Assembly (NCBI RefSeq): GCF_014736495.1
Contig: NZ_MDUX01000027.1
Span: 1 to 43,622 of the forward strand
Reading direction: 5' to 3'
Length of the DNA: 43,622 nucleotides
Origin: Candidatus Dactylopiibacterium carminicum
GTDB taxonomy: Bacteria > Pseudomonadota > Gammaproteobacteria > Burkholderiales > Rhodocyclaceae
In this document: piece by piece, positions 32,586 to 41,235 of the stretch
How the letters are laid out: the number at the start of each line of letters is the position of its first letter
How positions within the stretch are numbered: the first letter of the stretch is position 1
Notes under the pieces: generated by a model
Databases searched by the model: none
What the model was told of the DNA's origin: nothing
Seen by the model: only the letters and a program-made list of their open reading frames with translations
Position numbers and translations under genes: made by a program

Positions 32586-32616
32586 CTCGCACTCCGTCAC
32601 GCCCGGCCAGGGGCGC

Positions 32617-32954
32617 TCAATGCGCAAATCCCTTGCGCTTGACCTTCAGCAGCGCTCCCGTGCGGGCATGCATCTCCAGCTTGAGTATCTGTCCGTCCGG
32701 CCTCAGGGCCTTGATCTCGTAGACCAGAAAACGCTGTCCGTCTTCCTTCTCGTCATGCAGTTTGGCTTCCAGTATCTCGCATCCGCAGAAGCCGCTCACC
32801 CAGGCCTGCACCGTCTGGAATGGGCCTGCCCGGCCTGCACGGCACGGCGTACCTCATCCTGACCATCGCGTCCGGCCAGGGCCGTGCCCGCATGGAGCAG
32901 CCCCCAGCAGCAAAGGCAGATCATCAATGAGGACGTGATGCGTGCGGAAAGCAT
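32617..32954 (-). pseudogene. PepSY-domain periplasmic protein, frameshifted
   Basis: The N-terminal part (signal peptide MLSARITSSLMICLCCWG..TALA, then GRDGQDEVRRAVQAGQ) is in one frame from ATG 32954. The C-terminal part (FQTVQAWVSGF.. to LEMHARTGALLKVKRKG) is in the next. The usual PepSY order is restored if one C is added to the CCC run at 32822-32824, giving VQAGQAPFQTV. So this is a one-base deletion, real or a sequencing error. The family is periplasmic and often paired with PhoPQ-like systems, where it may modulate the kinase. It would be the first gene of the pepSY-phoP-phoQ-like operon. Confidence 0.82.
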
Positions 32955-33009
32955 GGCGATGCCGGCAAGCCGTGTCGATGGCGAAAAACGGAAGGATGCC
33001 TGCGCCTGC

Positions 33010-33067
33010 CTGAACGCAGGCTGAACAGCCGCCGTCGCAACGGCCGGCCCGTTCAGCGCCGGTTCAG
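33010..33067. promoter_or_regulatory. Two PhoP-box-like direct repeats in the divergent gap
   Basis: CTGAAC-N5-CTGAAC at 33010-33026 (that is, GTTCAG-N5-GTTCAG on the - strand) and GTTCAG-N5-GTTCAG on + at 33051-33067. Each has the 11-bp period of OmpR/PhoP-type sites and points towards the gene on its side: the - copy to pepSY, the + copy to the ygiW-like gene. Confidence 0.7.
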
Positions 33068-33136
33068 GAACACGCACCCAGACTGCCCGGCAGGCTGAGC
33101 TGAAACGCAGTCGGCCGCAACCACAAGGAGTCAAGC

Positions 33137-33496
33137 ATAAAATCCCTCGCCCTCACAGCCCTGTTGTCTGCGCTGCTCATCGGCAGCCTGCCGGCCATGG
33201 CGCAGTATGTCGGTCCCCATGCCGCCTCCAGCACCGTCCAGCAGCTCGGTGGCTTGATCGGCAAGGATCGCTTCGTCACGCTCAAGGGCAACATCACCCG
33301 GCATGTCGGCAAGGATCTTTACGAATTCAGCGATGGCACCGGCAGCGTCTATCTGGACATCGACCGCAAGCACTGGCGCTGGCCGGCGGATACGTCCATC
33401 GATCACACCACGCCGGTAGAGATCCGTGGCAAATACATCAGCCAGGCTTTCGGCCCGGACAAGGTCAAGGTCAGCGACGTCAGGCTCGTCAAGTGA
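33137..33496 (+). CDS. YgiW/YdeI-family periplasmic stress protein (OB fold) with AUA start
   Basis: Protein of 119 residues if read from ATA 33137. A signal peptide (KSLALTALLSALLIGSLPAMA, cut before QYVG) is followed by a BOF (bacterial OB-fold) domain with FVTLKGNITRHVGKDLYEFSDG and VEIRGKYISQAFGPDKVKV. The ribosome site AAGGAG at 33125-33130 is exactly placed for the ATA, so that is the true start position. The next usable start, TTG 33164, would delete the basic end of the signal peptide. The family includes E. coli YgiW, beside qseBC. Here it is divergent from the pepSY-PhoPQ-like operon. Confidence 0.85.
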   Translation: MKSLALTALLSALLIGSLPAMAQYVGPHAASSTVQQLGGLIGKDRFVTLKGNITRHVGKDLYEFSDGTGSVYLDIDRKHWRWPADTSIDHTTPVEIRGKYISQAFGPDKVKVSDVRLVK

Positions 33497-33514
33497 GCCT
33501 GACGCCGATCGCGC

Positions 33515-36500
33515 TCAGCGCAGCGTGAAATCCACACGCGTGGCTGCGGCTGCCTTGTCGCCCGGACTGCCCGCGAGCAGAAACACCCGCTCCTGCGGCA
33601 GCCCCTGGGCCAGCAGCCAGTTGCGTACCGTGGCGGCACGGCGGCTGGCCAAGGCCTGCAGATCCTCGGGGCGGATCTCGGTATGGTCGAGGATCATCCG
33701 TTCCGTCTCGTCCACCGGCAGCTTGCGCACCAGGCCGATGGCATTGCGCGGTTTCTCGAATTTCTCCCGACCATACTGCTCGCGCAGCAAGGCCTCACGC
33801 TCGGCCGCCTCGATCTCCAGCTGATCCACGGCGGCCACGCTCTGGCCGTGCTTGACCAGCGCCTCGGCCTTGATGGCACGCAACCGGGCTTCGAGCTGCT
33901 CGCGCTTGAGGCCGGCCACATCGCTGGCCGGATCGGCCCGGCCGGTCACGTCCAGCATCAGCGCCGGACGCTCCTGCAGCGCACGTGCCACGGCCTTCAG
34001 CTTCTCCTCGGCGGCGGGAGCGATGCTGGCGGAGCCCGGCGCGAAATCGACGAAGGCCAGTTCCTCCGCATTGCCGCCGAACACCGAACCCAGCAGCGAG
34101 AACGGCGAGGTGACCGCCTTGCTGAACAGATTCACGATCACGCGCCAGATCACGCCTCCCACGCTGAACTGCGGATCGTCCAGCGAACCGCTGACCGGCA
34201 GGTTGAGGTCGATACGGACCTGGCGGTCCTTGAGCAGCGCCACGCCAAGCTTCACCGGCAGATTGACGGCATCCGGGCTCTCCACCCGGTCACCGAAGGT
34301 GAGCTGATCAAGGAAGACCTGGTTCTGCGCGGTGAGCTGGCGGTCACGGATGGCATAGTCCAGTGCCATCGACAGCCGCCCACGCGTGATGCCGTAGCCC
34401 ACGTACTTGGTGGAGTAGGTGGATACGCCGGTGAGATCCACGTCGTTCACCTTCGCCTTGAGATCGAGGTAGCGATCCTGGCGCAGCGGATTGAGCCGGC
34501 CCTCGACGCTGACCGGCGCATTGCCGTCCAGCGCGGCCTCCAGCGTCAGCGTGGCCAGCGTGCCCGGGTCGGAGGAAAGCCCTTCCAGACCGCCCTTCAC
34601 GCGCAGCAGGTGAGCGTCATAGTTGGGGCGCACGAAGCGGTCGCTGTAATTCACGTCGCCCTGATCGAGCACGATGCGGCCCACGCGCAGATCGATTGCC
34701 GGCGGCTCGGCCACGGGGGCCGCCGTACTGGCGGTCGCCGGGGCGGGTGCCACGTCAGCCTCCCCGACTTCATCCCGCGCACGCAACTCGCGCAGATTGA
34801 AGCGCCCCTGCTGATCGAGGATCAGACGGGTGTAGAAGGATTCCAGCGCAACCTCGCCGGCATGGAAGCGCAGCGGCTGGAGGCGCACATCGGCCTTGCT
34901 GATGGCAAAGCGCTTCCAGCGCAGGAAGTCGGTATCGTTGAGCGTATCCAGCGAGTTGAAATCCCGCAGCGCAAGATCTTCCTGATAGCCGAAACGCGGC
35001 TTGCCGGCATCGCTCAGGTCGAAACTCACCAGCCCCTTGGCGTCCACCTGCCCACGCGTGATCAGCACGCGATACATGTCCGCCACATAGGGCTGCGCCA
35101 TCAGCACATCCACCCCTTGCAGGCCCAGACTCAGCTCGCCGCGCACCGGCGCCACGCCGAGCTTGCCGGCGACATTCACGCGCCCCTGACGATTGACGCG
35201 CGCATCCAGGGTCAGCCCGCCCAACGCCTTCGCCTGATTGGAAACATCGGTCAGCCCGAGATTGATGGGGTCGAACTGCACGCGCACGGCCGGATCGACG
35301 CTGCGATCCTCCAGGCCCACGGCCCAGCCGCTCACCTCCGCCTTCGCCAGCGCGACACCCCACGCCTTGCTGTGGATCTCGGCAGCCACCTCGCGCGCAG
35401 CCTCGGCCACCTGCTCGCCACGCAGCAGTTGCAGCAGGTTCAGCTCGCCCTGCTTGCCGCGCACCAGTGCCAGGCGGCCTCCCTGGCTGCGGAAACTGCC
35501 TACCTGCACGGTCTGCGCCTGCAGGTCGATCCGTGTATCGGCCACTTCCAGCAGCGGCACTTGCAACAGAGGCCGGCGCTGCCCGGGCTCGTTCAGACGC
35601 AGATCGGAAAGCTTGGCGTGCAGCTTGTCGACGCGGGTGGACAAGACCTCACTCTCGCGCTTGAGCAGGATGTGTGCACCGGCATCCAGCCCGGCTTGCA
35701 GATCTCCCCGGCGCACCACCGCGCGCAGGTAGGGCAGATAGGGGCCCAGCGGCAGGGTGGCGATGCCGGCCTGCAGATCCGCGGCCTGCGTGCCCTGGAC
35801 ATTGCCCTTCAGCGTGATGCGCGATTCGCCTTCGCCGGTCAGCGCCAGATCCAGCGTGGCGCTGCGCTCCCCGGCAAGGTCGAAGTCGGCAAGCCGCAAT
35901 TCGATGTCACGCGCACCGCCGCGATAGCCGCCAGGTACGGCGGCATCGGCCCAATGCACCACGCCGCCGCGTAGTGATAGCTCATCCAGGCTGAAGACTG
36001 GTGCAGGTGCAGACCCGGTGGGCGCCTGCTTGCTGGCGACAGAGGCTTCCGTGTCCGCAGTGGCCTGGGGAAGATTCAGCCTGCCCCGCGCATCGCGTGC
36101 GAGATTCAGTTGCGGCTGTTCCAGCGCCAGCGAGGCGAGCTCGATGCGCATCGGCTGCGCCAGCGGCTCGACGCGCTTGAGCGCCAGCTTCAGATGCTCC
36201 AGCTTGAAGAATTCCTCGCCGGTCGCGCTCTTCAGGTCGAGCTTGTCCAGCGTCAGCGCGCCTTCCAGCGCAAGTGTCTGCGCGCCCTTGTCATCCTCGC
36301 TCCACAGCAGGCGCAGATCCGCGCCCAGTTCGCCCTGCTTCAACGCCAGCGGCATTTGCGGCAGGTAGGCGAGATAGCGCGTCAGATCCAGCGGCTGCAG
36401 CTGGAGGGCTAGATGGGCTTCGCGGCGGTCCGCAAAGGGCTTGACCTCGCCATCGAGCACCAGCGGGCTGCCGTCGATGTCCGCCGACAGATGCGGCACC

Positions 36501-37093
36501 ACGAAGGTATCGATCCGGCTGGGCAGGTTGGAGACGAAAGGCAGGCCGAACTGCAGTGCGGCGATGCTGTGCTGCTGGCCGGTGACGCGATCATCGAAGC
36601 GCAGGTCGCCATCCTGCAGCTGGATGTTGTAGAGCGCGAAACGCGCGGGTGGCGTCTCCGGGGCATCCGGTGCCGGTTTGAAGCGCTCGATCAGATCGCT
36701 GAAGTTGTAACGATCGTCAGCCAGGCGCGCCACGTTCAGGCGCAGGCCGGCCACGCGCAGTTCGCGGATCACCGGCGCACGCTCGAACAGCGAGTTGGCA
36801 GAAAAATCGACGTAGGCTTTGCCCAGTGCGATGAAATCGCCTTGCCCGTCAGCCTCGGCGATTTTCAGGTCATCCAGGGTCACGCTCAGGGCAAAGGGGT
36901 TCAGCGCCAGCCGGCCCAGCGATACCTGCCGGCCCAGCGCCTGGCTGGCCTCGCGCTCGATGATCGGTTTCAGCACCGACGGCGCCACGAAAAATCCCAG
37001 CACGCCCACCAGCACGGCCAGCACTGCCAGGATCCGTGCGGGCCACTTCAGACGGCCACGCGACACGCTGGCCCAAATGAGTTCAGACAGCAT
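33515..37093 (-). CDS. DUF748/AsmA-like large envelope protein
   Basis: Protein of 1192 residues. One N-terminal membrane anchor (ILAVLAVLVGVLGFFVAPSVL) is followed by a very long beta-rich AsmA-like/DUF748 region, with repeats such as VTLDDLKIAEADG near 70-85 and VDFSANSLFERAPVIRELRVAGLRLNVARL. DUF748 core motifs appear in the C-terminal half, including ISKADVRLQPLRFHAGEVAL and LNLPVSGSLDDPQFSVGGVIW. The extreme C-terminus (ELAFVDFAPGSASIAPAAEEKLKAVA, then SRRAATVRNWLLAQG) looks OmpA-like. By family it spans the periplasm and may move lipids or maintain the envelope; this is not proven. It faces the ygiW-like gene tail to tail. Confidence 0.88.
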   Translation of the reverse strand: MLSELIWASVSRGRLKWPARILAVLAVLVGVLGFFVAPSVLKPIIEREASQALGRQVSLGRLALNPFALSVTLDDLKIAEADGQGDFIALGKAYVDFSANSLFERAPVIRELRVAGLRLNVARLADDRYNFSDLIERFKPAPDAPETPPARFALYNIQLQDGDLRFDDRVTGQQHSIAALQFGLPFVSNLPSRIDTFVVPHLSADIDGSPLVLDGEVKPFADRREAHLALQLQPLDLTRYLAYLPQMPLALKQGELGADLRLLWSEDDKGAQTLALEGALTLDKLDLKSATGEEFFKLEHLKLALKRVEPLAQPMRIELASLALEQPQLNLARDARGRLNLPQATADTEASVASKQAPTGSAPAPVFSLDELSLRGGVVHWADAAVPGGYRGGARDIELRLADFDLAGERSATLDLALTGEGESRITLKGNVQGTQAADLQAGIATLPLGPYLPYLRAVVRRGDLQAGLDAGAHILLKRESEVLSTRVDKLHAKLSDLRLNEPGQRRPLLQVPLLEVADTRIDLQAQTVQVGSFRSQGGRLALVRGKQGELNLLQLLRGEQVAEAAREVAAEIHSKAWGVALAKAEVSGWAVGLEDRSVDPAVRVQFDPINLGLTDVSNQAKALGGLTLDARVNRQGRVNVAGKLGVAPVRGELSLGLQGVDVLMAQPYVADMYRVLITRGQVDAKGLVSFDLSDAGKPRFGYQEDLALRDFNSLDTLNDTDFLRWKRFAISKADVRLQPLRFHAGEVALESFYTRLILDQQGRFNLRELRARDEVGEADVAPAPATASTAAPVAEPPAIDLRVGRIVLDQGDVNYSDRFVRPNYDAHLLRVKGGLEGLSSDPGTLATLTLEAALDGNAPVSVEGRLNPLRQDRYLDLKAKVNDVDLTGVSTYSTKYVGYGITRGRLSMALDYAIRDRQLTAQNQVFLDQLTFGDRVESPDAVNLPVKLGVALLKDRQVRIDLNLPVSGSLDDPQFSVGGVIWRVIVNLFSKAVTSPFSLLGSVFGGNAEELAFVDFAPGSASIAPAAEEKLKAVARALQERPALMLDVTGRADPASDVAGLKREQLEARLRAIKAEALVKHGQSVAAVDQLEIEAAEREALLREQYGREKFEKPRNAIGLVRKLPVDETERMILDHTEIRPEDLQALASRRAATVRNWLLAQGLPQERVFLLAGSPGDKAAAATRVDFTLR

Positions 37094-37219
37094 TCACCAT
37101 TCCAGCGGCAGCCGCAGCCACCGCATGTTTCCGTTTGTAGTCATGCGACAAGGTTAGCAGGCCTGCGTGACATCGGCTGTGCCGGATGGCACATACGCCT
37201 CGTGTCATCAGCGCCGCCA

Positions 37220-38242
37220 TCAGCAGCTTTCACCGCGCAGACAGGCTTCCCGCCCGGCGCTGGATCGCTGGGCGATCTCGCGCACCGCCTGCCAGAACGC
37301 GGGCCAGTCCTGCTTGCTGGCAACGAACAGCCGCTGCCAGGCGGGCTCCCATGCGTGATAGGTGGCCACCAGCGTGAGCTGCGGGTTGCCCAGCGGCGTA
37401 TCGAACCACAACCCGCGCGGCTCCGCACCGGCTTCGCGCCAGAGCGCGGCCAAATCTTCGCGCAGACGTGCCAGGCGCATGGCCTTGCGCGCAGCCCAGT
37501 CCGCCGGATGCGCGGCATACAGCGCCGCCAGTTCATCGCGCGCGGCAAGCACCAGCCCGCGCAAGCGATCTCCCCGCGCACGCCGTGTCTGCCAGGCGGC
37601 CAGCTCCTCGGGGCGCGTACCCAGCCATTCGCGGATGCCTTGTGCTTCGACGAAACTCGCCAGCGATTCGTTGAAGGCCACGTCGTCCTTCACGAAGACC
37701 TGCTGGTGCGTGAGCTCGTGGAAGATCAGCCCGGCCAACTCCGGCTCGGGCAAGCCCATGAAGGTGTTGAGCAGCGGATCGGCAAACCAGCCCAGCGTGG
37801 AATACGCCGCCACGCCATAGGTGATCGTCTCCAGCCCCTCGGCACGCAGGGCGTCCGCCCGGCGCAGTGCTTCGGCTTCGCTGAAAAAACCCTGGTAAGG
37901 CAAACAGCCGACCAGAGGCGGGCAGAACGGATGCGGGGTCAGGCTGTCTGGCGGCGTGGCGATCACGTTCCACACCGCAAAGGGGCGCTGCAAATCGGCA
38001 TAGCGCCGGTAGCTGCGGTTGTCCGGCAGATCGAGGTGGCTCACGGCAAAATCGCGTATCGCCTGGCTGCTTTGCAGGCGGGCACGCAAGGGGGCGGAAA
38101 CCTCCGGATCGGCCAGCACCTGCTCCACCGGCGCGGCACGCCACCACAGATACAGCTGCCCGCGCACGGACTGGCCGTAGTAACCCAGGTTGGCGCAGCC
38201 ACCGAGCAACAGGAGCAGCAGCCCCGCGCAGGCGCGCTTCAT
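37220..38242 (-). CDS. Aminopeptidase-family (PF10023) lipoprotein, HExxH metalloprotease
   Basis: Protein of 340 residues from ATG 38242. The lipoprotein signal MKRACAGLLLLLLGGCANLG has a Cys lipobox (GGC). HELTHQQVFVKDDVAFNESLA (about residue 174) is the HExxH zinc site with the downstream Glu, and YGVAAYSTLGWFADPLLNTF just before it is a family signature. The rest is helical. The family is annotated as putative aminopeptidase; substrates are unknown. The start overlaps the end of the MscS gene by about 25 bp within the other frame when the longer start is used, so this shorter start is preferred. Confidence 0.86.
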   Translation of the reverse strand: MKRACAGLLLLLLGGCANLGYYGQSVRGQLYLWWRAAPVEQVLADPEVSAPLRARLQSSQAIRDFAVSHLDLPDNRSYRRYADLQRPFAVWNVIATPPDSLTPHPFCPPLVGCLPYQGFFSEAEALRRADALRAEGLETITYGVAAYSTLGWFADPLLNTFMGLPEPELAGLIFHELTHQQVFVKDDVAFNESLASFVEAQGIREWLGTRPEELAAWQTRRARGDRLRGLVLAARDELAALYAAHPADWAARKAMRLARLREDLAALWREAGAEPRGLWFDTPLGNPQLTLVATYHAWEPAWQRLFVASKQDWPAFWQAVREIAQRSSAGREACLRGESC

Positions 38243-38267
38243 CGGCGCCTTGCCGGCCACACGCGGA

Positions 38268-39524
38268 TCACGCGGCCTCGGCGGCATGCAGCCCCCGGGC
38301 CAGCGTGCGCATGTCCTGCCCGCTGGGCTGCTGGAACAGCCGCAGGCCGAATTCCGGAATGATCGCCAGCAGATGGTCGAAGATGTCCGCCTGGATGCCT
38401 TCGTAGGCCACCCAGGCCGTGGTGGCCGTGAAACAGTAGATTTCCAGCGGCAGACCTTCCGGCGTCGGTGCCATCTGGCGCACGATCAGGGTCATGTCCT
38501 GATGGATCTGGGTGTGGTGGCGCAGGTAACGCTCCACGTAGGCGCGGAAGGTACCCAGATTGGTGATGCGGCGGGTGTTTACCGTCTCCCGGCCCTGCTC
38601 CTGCAATCGGGCATTCCAGCCTTCGATCTCCTGCTGCTTCTGCTCGAGGTAGTCCTGCAGCAGCCGGAAGCGGCGCAGGCTGGTCTTTTCCCCTTCGTCG
38701 AGGAAACGCACGCTTTGCTGGTCGATCATCAGGCTGCGCTTGATGCGGCGGCCGCCGGATTCCTGCATGCCGCGCCAGTTCTTGAAGGGATCAGTGATGA
38801 AGCGGCGGGTGGGGATGGTGGTGATGGTCTTGTCCCAGTTCTGCACCTTGACGGTGTGCAGCGCGACGTCGATCACGCTGCCATCCGCGTTGAGCTGCGG
38901 CATCTCCACCCAGTCCCCAACACGGATGATGTCGTTGGACGAAATCTGCACACTGGCCACCAGCGACAGGAGGGTGTCCTGGAAAATCAGCATCAGCACC
39001 GCGGCCATCGCGCCCAGGCCGGAGAGCAGGATCAGCGGCGAGCGGTCGAGCAGCAGCGCCACCATCAGGATCGTCGCCACCACATACACCACCAGTTTCA
39101 ATAGCTGGAGATAGCCCTTGATCGGCTTGTTCTGTGCGTCCGGGCGGCGCTCGTAGAGCTGATTCACCAATGTCAGCACATGGCTGATCGCCATGGCGAC
39201 GGTGACCACCGTGAAGGCGCGCGAGACGTTGCTGACCACCGTCACCAGCGCTTCCGGCAGGCCCGGCACGTAAAGGATGCCTTCGGAGATGATCAGTGCC
39301 GGCACCACATTCGCCAGGCGCGCAATAAAATCCAGATCGTCGCCCTGCCGCACCTCGCCCAACGGACTGGCCCGCAGGGCACGGAACAGGGCGACCAGCA
39401 GAATTCGTTTGACGATCCAGTTTCCCAGCCAGGAAAGCGACAACAACAGGCTGAGCGCAATCAGCGTGTAGAGCAGCGGGTTCTCTGCCAGCTGGGCAGC
39501 CAGTTGTTCCATTGCAGCGTACAT
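38268..39524 (-). CDS. MscS-family mechanosensitive channel (YbdG-like)
   Basis: Protein of 418 residues. Five membrane segments lie in the first 200 residues and include the pore-lining helix (LSGLGAMAAVLMLIFQDTLLSLVAS). The MscS beta domain follows: NDIIRVGDWVEMPQLNADGSVIDVALHTVKVQNWDKTITTIPTRRFI. The PFKNWRGMQESGGRRIKRSL stretch is typical of the YbdG miniconductance group. It releases solutes under osmotic shock. ATG 39524 is used here; an ATG at 39512 is possible. Confidence 0.9.
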   Translation of the reverse strand: MYAAMEQLAAQLAENPLLYTLIALSLLLSLSWLGNWIVKRILLVALFRALRASPLGEVRQGDDLDFIARLANVVPALIISEGILYVPGLPEALVTVVSNVSRAFTVVTVAMAISHVLTLVNQLYERRPDAQNKPIKGYLQLLKLVVYVVATILMVALLLDRSPLILLSGLGAMAAVLMLIFQDTLLSLVASVQISSNDIIRVGDWVEMPQLNADGSVIDVALHTVKVQNWDKTITTIPTRRFITDPFKNWRGMQESGGRRIKRSLMIDQQSVRFLDEGEKTSLRRFRLLQDYLEQKQQEIEGWNARLQEQGRETVNTRRITNLGTFRAYVERYLRHHTQIHQDMTLIVRQMAPTPEGLPLEIYCFTATTAWVAYEGIQADIFDHLLAIIPEFGLRLFQQPSGQDMRTLARGLHAAEAA

Positions 39525-39635
39525 CCGTAGATCCAGGAGAACAGTCGATGAGGCGGGCGGGCCCGATGTGATCGGAGGCCCCCGTCAGGCCGGCGACCAT
39601 ACCTGCCCACGGAAATCTTGCCCAGCCCTCAAAGC

Positions 39636-39664
39636 AAAAAGGGCGACCCTTGGTCGCCCTTTTT
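39636..39664. terminator. Strong bidirectional terminator
   Basis: Perfect 8-bp stem GGGCGACC / GGTCGCCC with a three-base loop, A5 before and T5 after. It lies after the pectinesterase stop (39681) and ends that - strand transcript. Confidence 0.9.
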
Positions 39665-39680
39665 GCCGCAAGGTTCCGCG

Positions 39681-40973
39681 TTATTTCACGCCCGGCCCGT
39701 AATTGCCGAACTCCCACAGGCGGTTGTAGGCCGGATCGTCCAGCTTGCGTTCCGCGGCGATGTTGCCTTTGTGCGGCCGGCCGGTGGTCGCGGCCTTGTC
39801 CCAGGGGGCATCCACATCGAAACTTGCGTCGATGTAGCTATCACGGATCAGCAACTGGCCGTTCGGCGACTGGCCGACCAGATAACCCGTGCCACCGGCC
39901 CCCTGATCCCAGGAGCGGCCCAGCTTGGATTTCTTCAGCGCCTGATGCCCGGCATCCCCCGTGATGCGGCTGTTGATCACCAGGAAACCCAGCGAGGATG
40001 CCGGCACGGTATCCGGCGCGAACACGATCGCCGGCACACTGCGACGCGAGGAGACGACATGAAACTCGCAGTTGTCGAACACCGCATTGGCGCGGCCGAA
40101 GACGAAGTCGACATCCCCCTCGATGTATGAATCCTTGATGTGGGCACGTGCGATCTTGTCCAACGGATAGGTGCCGACCTTGTTGGTCGGCGTCGGCGCC
40201 TCGCCCACGTTGACCAGGAAGGTGTCCTGACGGCCTATCAGGCGCACGTTCTCCAGCTGGGTCCTGTCGCCATCCGTACGCAGGGCCACGGCCTGGTGGC
40301 CTTCATCCTTGATGGTGTCCAGCAGCGTGTTGGTCACCGTCAGGTTCTTCAACTGGAATCCATCGGCCTGTGCCCACATCACCGCGGCTCAAGGCGTATC
40401 CATCGGCTTGTCCGGATTCTGTTCGGCGCAGACCTTGTACATCTCCCAAGCCGGTTCGCCTGCCTTGAACTGGCCGGCAGGACTCACCGCCGCGATGTAG
40501 GCCCTGGGCGGCGTGCGCGCATCCAGCGTGAGCTGGATATCCACTTCTTCGGGCTTGCCCGTACCGAACAGGGTGAACGGCGGTGCATCGATCGGCACAT
40601 ACACCGCACCGGTATGGATGCCCGGCAGGATGCGGATGTATTGCCGGGTGCGCTTGCCACCGGCGATTGCGGCGTTCACCGCCTGCTGTACCGTGGCATG
40701 CGTGCCGCCTTTGCCGACGGTGAAATCCGGCTTCACGCCGGCAAGATCGATCGCAGCCGGCGCCCAGGGATCAGTCACCGGCGCGGACAGGCTGCCACGC
40801 TGGGCGAAATAGCGTGCCGGCATGAAACGGGCGGCCTCGGTGGCGGACAGCACCGGCCGACTGGCAGAACCCGGTGCGACTTGCGGTGAGGAAGGTCTGG
40901 AATTCATCAAGCTACAGGCATTCAGGGACAACAGGAAAACCACCGCCAGTGCGGGCGCCGCCAACTTTTTCAT
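39681..40973 (-). pseudogene. Pectinesterase-family lipoprotein (YbhC-like), interrupted by an in-frame TGA
   Basis: From ATG 40973 the N-terminal half has a lipoprotein signal (MKKLAAPALAVVFLLSLNAC, Cys lipobox), then the pectinesterase start GGTHATVQQAVNAAIAGGK and QYIRILPGIH. The frame ends at TGA 40389-40391, but the same frame continues with MWAQADGFQLKNLTVTNTL and carries the core motifs GRQDTF, GDVDFVFG and LGRSW. These hold the catalytic Gln, two Asp and Arg of pectin methylesterases. The TGA takes the place of a Cys in E. coli YbhC (CSAVFW). So this is a nonsense mutation, sequencing error or, less likely, recoding. GGAG precedes the start. Confidence 0.85.
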
Positions 40974-41235
40974 CTTCGGACTCCGTCTGAAGAACATGGG
41001 CCGGCAGCCATGCAATCGCAGGCCCAGGGCCCAACCGTTTCGTTGTGAAATCAGGAATGCGCCATGCAGGGCCGGTAACGATCCATACGGCGATCTGGCG
41101 TGGCGCGGTTATACGCCGGGGCATACTTCACCCGGGATTGGTGGATAAAGCGATTGACAGAAACCTGAGACCGATAACATACCCACACAAAGGGGCTTTC
41201 CGCAGGCATGCGCCCCGCACGGAAAACCGCCAGGA

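Noticed and set aside
33683..38362. Two very long + strand open frames (763 and 649 codons) opposite the DUF748 and peptidase genes
   Set aside because: Both are shadows of convincing - strand genes with signal sequences, motifs and usual lengths.
40380..40440. Selenocysteine insertion at the pectinesterase TGA
   Set aside because: The downstream hairpin is weak and lacks a SECIS-like apical loop, and no sel genes are in the window. Kept only as a remote option.
41100..41235. TTGACA at 41154 as a + strand promoter
   Set aside because: No good -10 at proper distance and no + strand gene follows; the next gene is convergent.
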